From the NCBI GenBank assembly GCA_903895005.1, contig CAITSH010000017.1, forward strand, positions 1 to 7,239: a stretch of DNA of 7,239 nt, written 5' to 3'. This stretch comes from an uncultured Pseudomonadota bacterium. GTDB taxonomy: Bacteria; Pseudomonadota; Gammaproteobacteria; Burkholderiales; SG8-39. Positions 5,520-7,239 of this stretch are shown here, one piece after another. The position numbers and the translations under genes were made by a program. Under the pieces are notes generated by a model, which was not told the origin of the DNA, ran no database searches, and saw only the letters and a list, made by a program, of their open reading frames with translations. How positions within the stretch are numbered: the stretch's first letter is position 1; each line of letters opens with the position of its first letter.

Positions 5520-7160
5520 TCAGCGCAACAGGCTGCGCATCGACGCGGTCACCGCACCAAGTTCGTTGCGACTGCACACCGCGGCGACATAGCGGTCGGG
5601 CCGCAACACAATGCATTCTTCAGACGGGCTGGCCATCAGCCAGTCACGAAAGGCCCCATCCACATCATCGAGCACAAGCGTTTGCGCATCCGCAGATGGC
5701 AGCCCGGCACGACCGCGGCGTGACTTGTTCACCTGCACGATGCGCGCACCCAAATGCTGCCAGAATAAACGCCCCTCCGCGTCAAGATATGCCGCGGGGT
5801 CGATGTTGATACCGATTAGCGCGAACCACGGGCCGATGGCATCGTCGAGTTTTAACTTTCGCCGGTCTGCGGTCTCGACACGCGGCTGCATGAACATGCG
5901 CCCGACCGGAGAAGACTTGGGTGGCGCCGCATCTGCTCGCGAACGATCAACAGCGGGGACAGCTGCGTGAATCACCAGCCCCTCGGTATATCGTGGCATG
6001 GGCTTGAAGCGCAGTTGCAGGAAATAATCGCGCACGCTGGGCAGGCGCTGGATTGCGTCAAAAAACGCGTCGCGGAACATTTCAGTAAGGCGATTGCGCG
6101 GCCGGTAAAAATCGCCCAGCCAGGTGGCGATCTTGACCATGGCGAGGGCATGGTCTCGCCGCTCCGTATCATAGGTTTCGAGAATTTTCGGCCCCGCGCG
6201 ATCGTCGATCACGGCGGCAAGCTTCCAGGCGATGTTGCTGGCATCACGAATGCCCGAATTCATGCCCTGGCCAAAAAACGGCGGCTGCAAATGGGCGGCG
6301 TCCCCGGCGAGAAAGGCGCGTCCGACCTGGAAACGCGCGGCAATGCGCGCGTGGTGGGTGTAAACGCGGTTACGCTTGATCGTGGGTAGCGCGGCGCCGT
6401 CGGGGTAATGCGGGCGCATCAATTTCGCAATGTGCTCGGGTGCCTGTATCGACTCTTCGGTATCGCCATCTTGCAGCATGAATTCAAAGCGGCGGTAACC
6501 ATAGGGCAAATCGATGCACATGTGCACCCCCTTGGGATGGCAGTACACACCGGAGAAGGGCGCGTAGAGCGTGTCGTCCATTACATCAACCACCAGCCAC
6601 CTTGAGGGCAATGTCTTGCCGGTGAGTTCCACGCCAAGGAGCCCGCGCACGGTGCTGCGGCCGCCGTCGGCGCCGACCAGGTAATCGCAGCGAATCTCGC
6701 GCGTCTCACCTGTATCCGACTTGATCCGCACCGTCACGCCGCCGGCATCCTGCGCCAGGGTTTCGAGCTCCCAACCGAACAGCCTGGTGACGTTCTGATA
6801 GCGCGCCAGGCCTTTGCGCAGCGCCGCCTCAGTCAACGGTTGCAGGAAAATATTGCGCCGCGGCCATCCGAAGGGCTGGGCGCTGGGACGCACCTCGGCA
6901 AAGCAGCGTCCGAGGGAGTTGTGATAGCGCGCCGGCACGTTGCACACCATGTCGGCAAGCGTCTCTTCGGCGAGGCCCACCGCCTGCCAGGAGCGTATGG
7001 TTTCGTCATCAGCGCCAACGGCGCGCGGGTAATCGAGGATCTCGCGACTGCGCTCGATGAGCACGGTGCGAATGCCGTGCATGCCAAGATGATTAGCGAT
7101 AGTCACGCCGCACGGCCCCGCCCCCACCACTACTACCTGTGTTTGTTCCACTGCGCTCAT
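5520..7160 (-). CDS. mhpA: FAD-dependent aromatic hydroxylase, MhpA type (3-(3-hydroxyphenyl)propionate hydroxylase)
   Basis: MhpA uses NAD(P)H and oxygen to hydroxylate 3-(3-hydroxyphenyl)propionate (or 3-hydroxycinnamate) to a catechol ready for ring cleavage by MhpB. The 546 residues compare with about 554 in E. coli. Class A flavin monooxygenase motifs are complete: the FAD fold VVVVGAGPCG (9-18) with the acidic end of strand two at Glu36, the DG motif LVGADGGRS (161-169), and the GD motif FLAGDAAH (283-290) followed by PPFFGQGMNSGIRDASNIAWKL. Stretches such as GWPRRN, RRFEFM, RVYTHHARIAARF, YFLQLRFKPMP and the C-terminal VLRPDRYVAA closely follow the E. coli protein as I remember it. The gene starts 9 bases after the stop of a Bug-type binding protein gene, so the two form an operon. 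Other mhp genes would lie outside the window. The exact substrate is inferred from the family; phenol-type relatives share the fold. Confidence 0.87.
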   Translation of the reverse strand: MSAVEQTQVVVVGAGPCGVTIANHLGMHGIRTVLIERSREILDYPRAVGADDETIRSWQAVGLAEETLADMVCNVPARYHNSLGRCFAEVRPSAQPFGWPRRNIFLQPLTEAALRKGLARYQNVTRLFGWELETLAQDAGGVTVRIKSDTGETREIRCDYLVGADGGRSTVRGLLGVELTGKTLPSRWLVVDVMDDTLYAPFSGVYCHPKGVHMCIDLPYGYRRFEFMLQDGDTEESIQAPEHIAKLMRPHYPDGAALPTIKRNRVYTHHARIAARFQVGRAFLAGDAAHLQPPFFGQGMNSGIRDASNIAWKLAAVIDDRAGPKILETYDTERRDHALAMVKIATWLGDFYRPRNRLTEMFRDAFFDAIQRLPSVRDYFLQLRFKPMPRYTEGLVIHAAVPAVDRSRADAAPPKSSPVGRMFMQPRVETADRRKLKLDDAIGPWFALIGINIDPAAYLDAEGRLFWQHLGARIVQVNKSRRGRAGLPSADAQTLVLDDVDGAFRDWLMASPSEECIVLRPDRYVAAVCSRNELGAVTASMRSLLR

Positions 7161-7169
7161 GCCTTCGCT

Positions 7170-7239
7170 TCAGTCCAGTTTGATGTTGGCACCCTTGATG
7201 ATGGGCGCCCACAACGCGGTGGTGTCGCGGATCGCCGCG
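7170..7239 (-). CDS. C-terminal end of a Bug/TctC-type solute-binding protein (5' part outside window)
   Basis: Only 22 complete codons and a TGA are visible, reading AAIRDTTALWAPIIKGANIK followed by LD. The pattern (charged residue, Thr, aromatic Trp, two hydrophobics, Lys, then GANIKLD at the end) matches the common C-terminus of Bug-family periplasmic binding proteins, which capture organic acids and are very abundant in Burkholderiales. The close spacing to mhpA (9 bases) implies co-transcription, and a role in catching an aromatic or related acid is plausible. The call rests on a short tail, so other binding-protein families remain possible. Confidence 0.65.
   Translation of the reverse strand, partial: AAIRDTTALWAPIIKGANIKLD

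Noticed and set aside
1..7239. New defence system, mobile island, CRISPR array or prophage
   Set aside because: No integrase, transposase, repeat array, nuclease/toxin pair or compositional break was seen. The genes are conserved housekeeping or catabolic types plus two small unknowns.

Overview
The window looks like a GC-rich betaproteobacterial chromosome, probably Burkholderiales or a near relative. Three things point there: the ftsY-ftsE-ftsX-rpoH order, a DUF3619-type protein, and the tail of a Bug/TctC-type solute-binding protein beside an aromatic hydroxylase. The genus cannot be read from the sequence. Coding density is high and no gap between genes exceeds about 230 bases. I see no tRNA, rRNA, CRISPR array or insertion sequence.

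Left block, rightward (1-3192): the C-terminal GTPase part of FtsY (SRP receptor, 5' end outside the window), then FtsE and FtsX (ABC-type divisome complex, overlapping by ATGA), then RpoH (sigma-32). The 113-base ftsX-rpoH gap holds a perfect CIRCE operator (2244-2270), the target of the HrcA repressor. A sigma-E-like promoter candidate (2228-2255) runs into that operator. Together they suggest that the heat-shock sigma factor is repressed by HrcA and possibly driven by envelope stress. This is the most informative regulatory signal in the window. The block ends at a strong symmetric hairpin (3219-3258) that should terminate transcription from both sides.

Right block, leftward (7239-3297), in order of transcription: the end of a Bug/TctC-type periplasmic solute-binding protein; an MhpA-type FAD hydroxylase of aromatic-acid breakdown, 9 bases downstream of it; a short CinA/PncC-domain protein; a type IV pilin whose reading frame touches the cinA stop; a small exported protein with two cysteines and no family that I recognise; and a single-span DUF3619-type protein that converges on rpoH. 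The first two are probably one catabolic operon. The other four share a strand but no obvious function. The two gaps in front of the small-protein genes share a short motif, GCGATTCGC.

Most of the window is conserved housekeeping sequence. I did not find a convincing undescribed multi-gene system. The points worth following are the rpoH control region, the small exported protein plus orphan DUF3619 gene, and the altered active-site motif of the CinA-domain protein.
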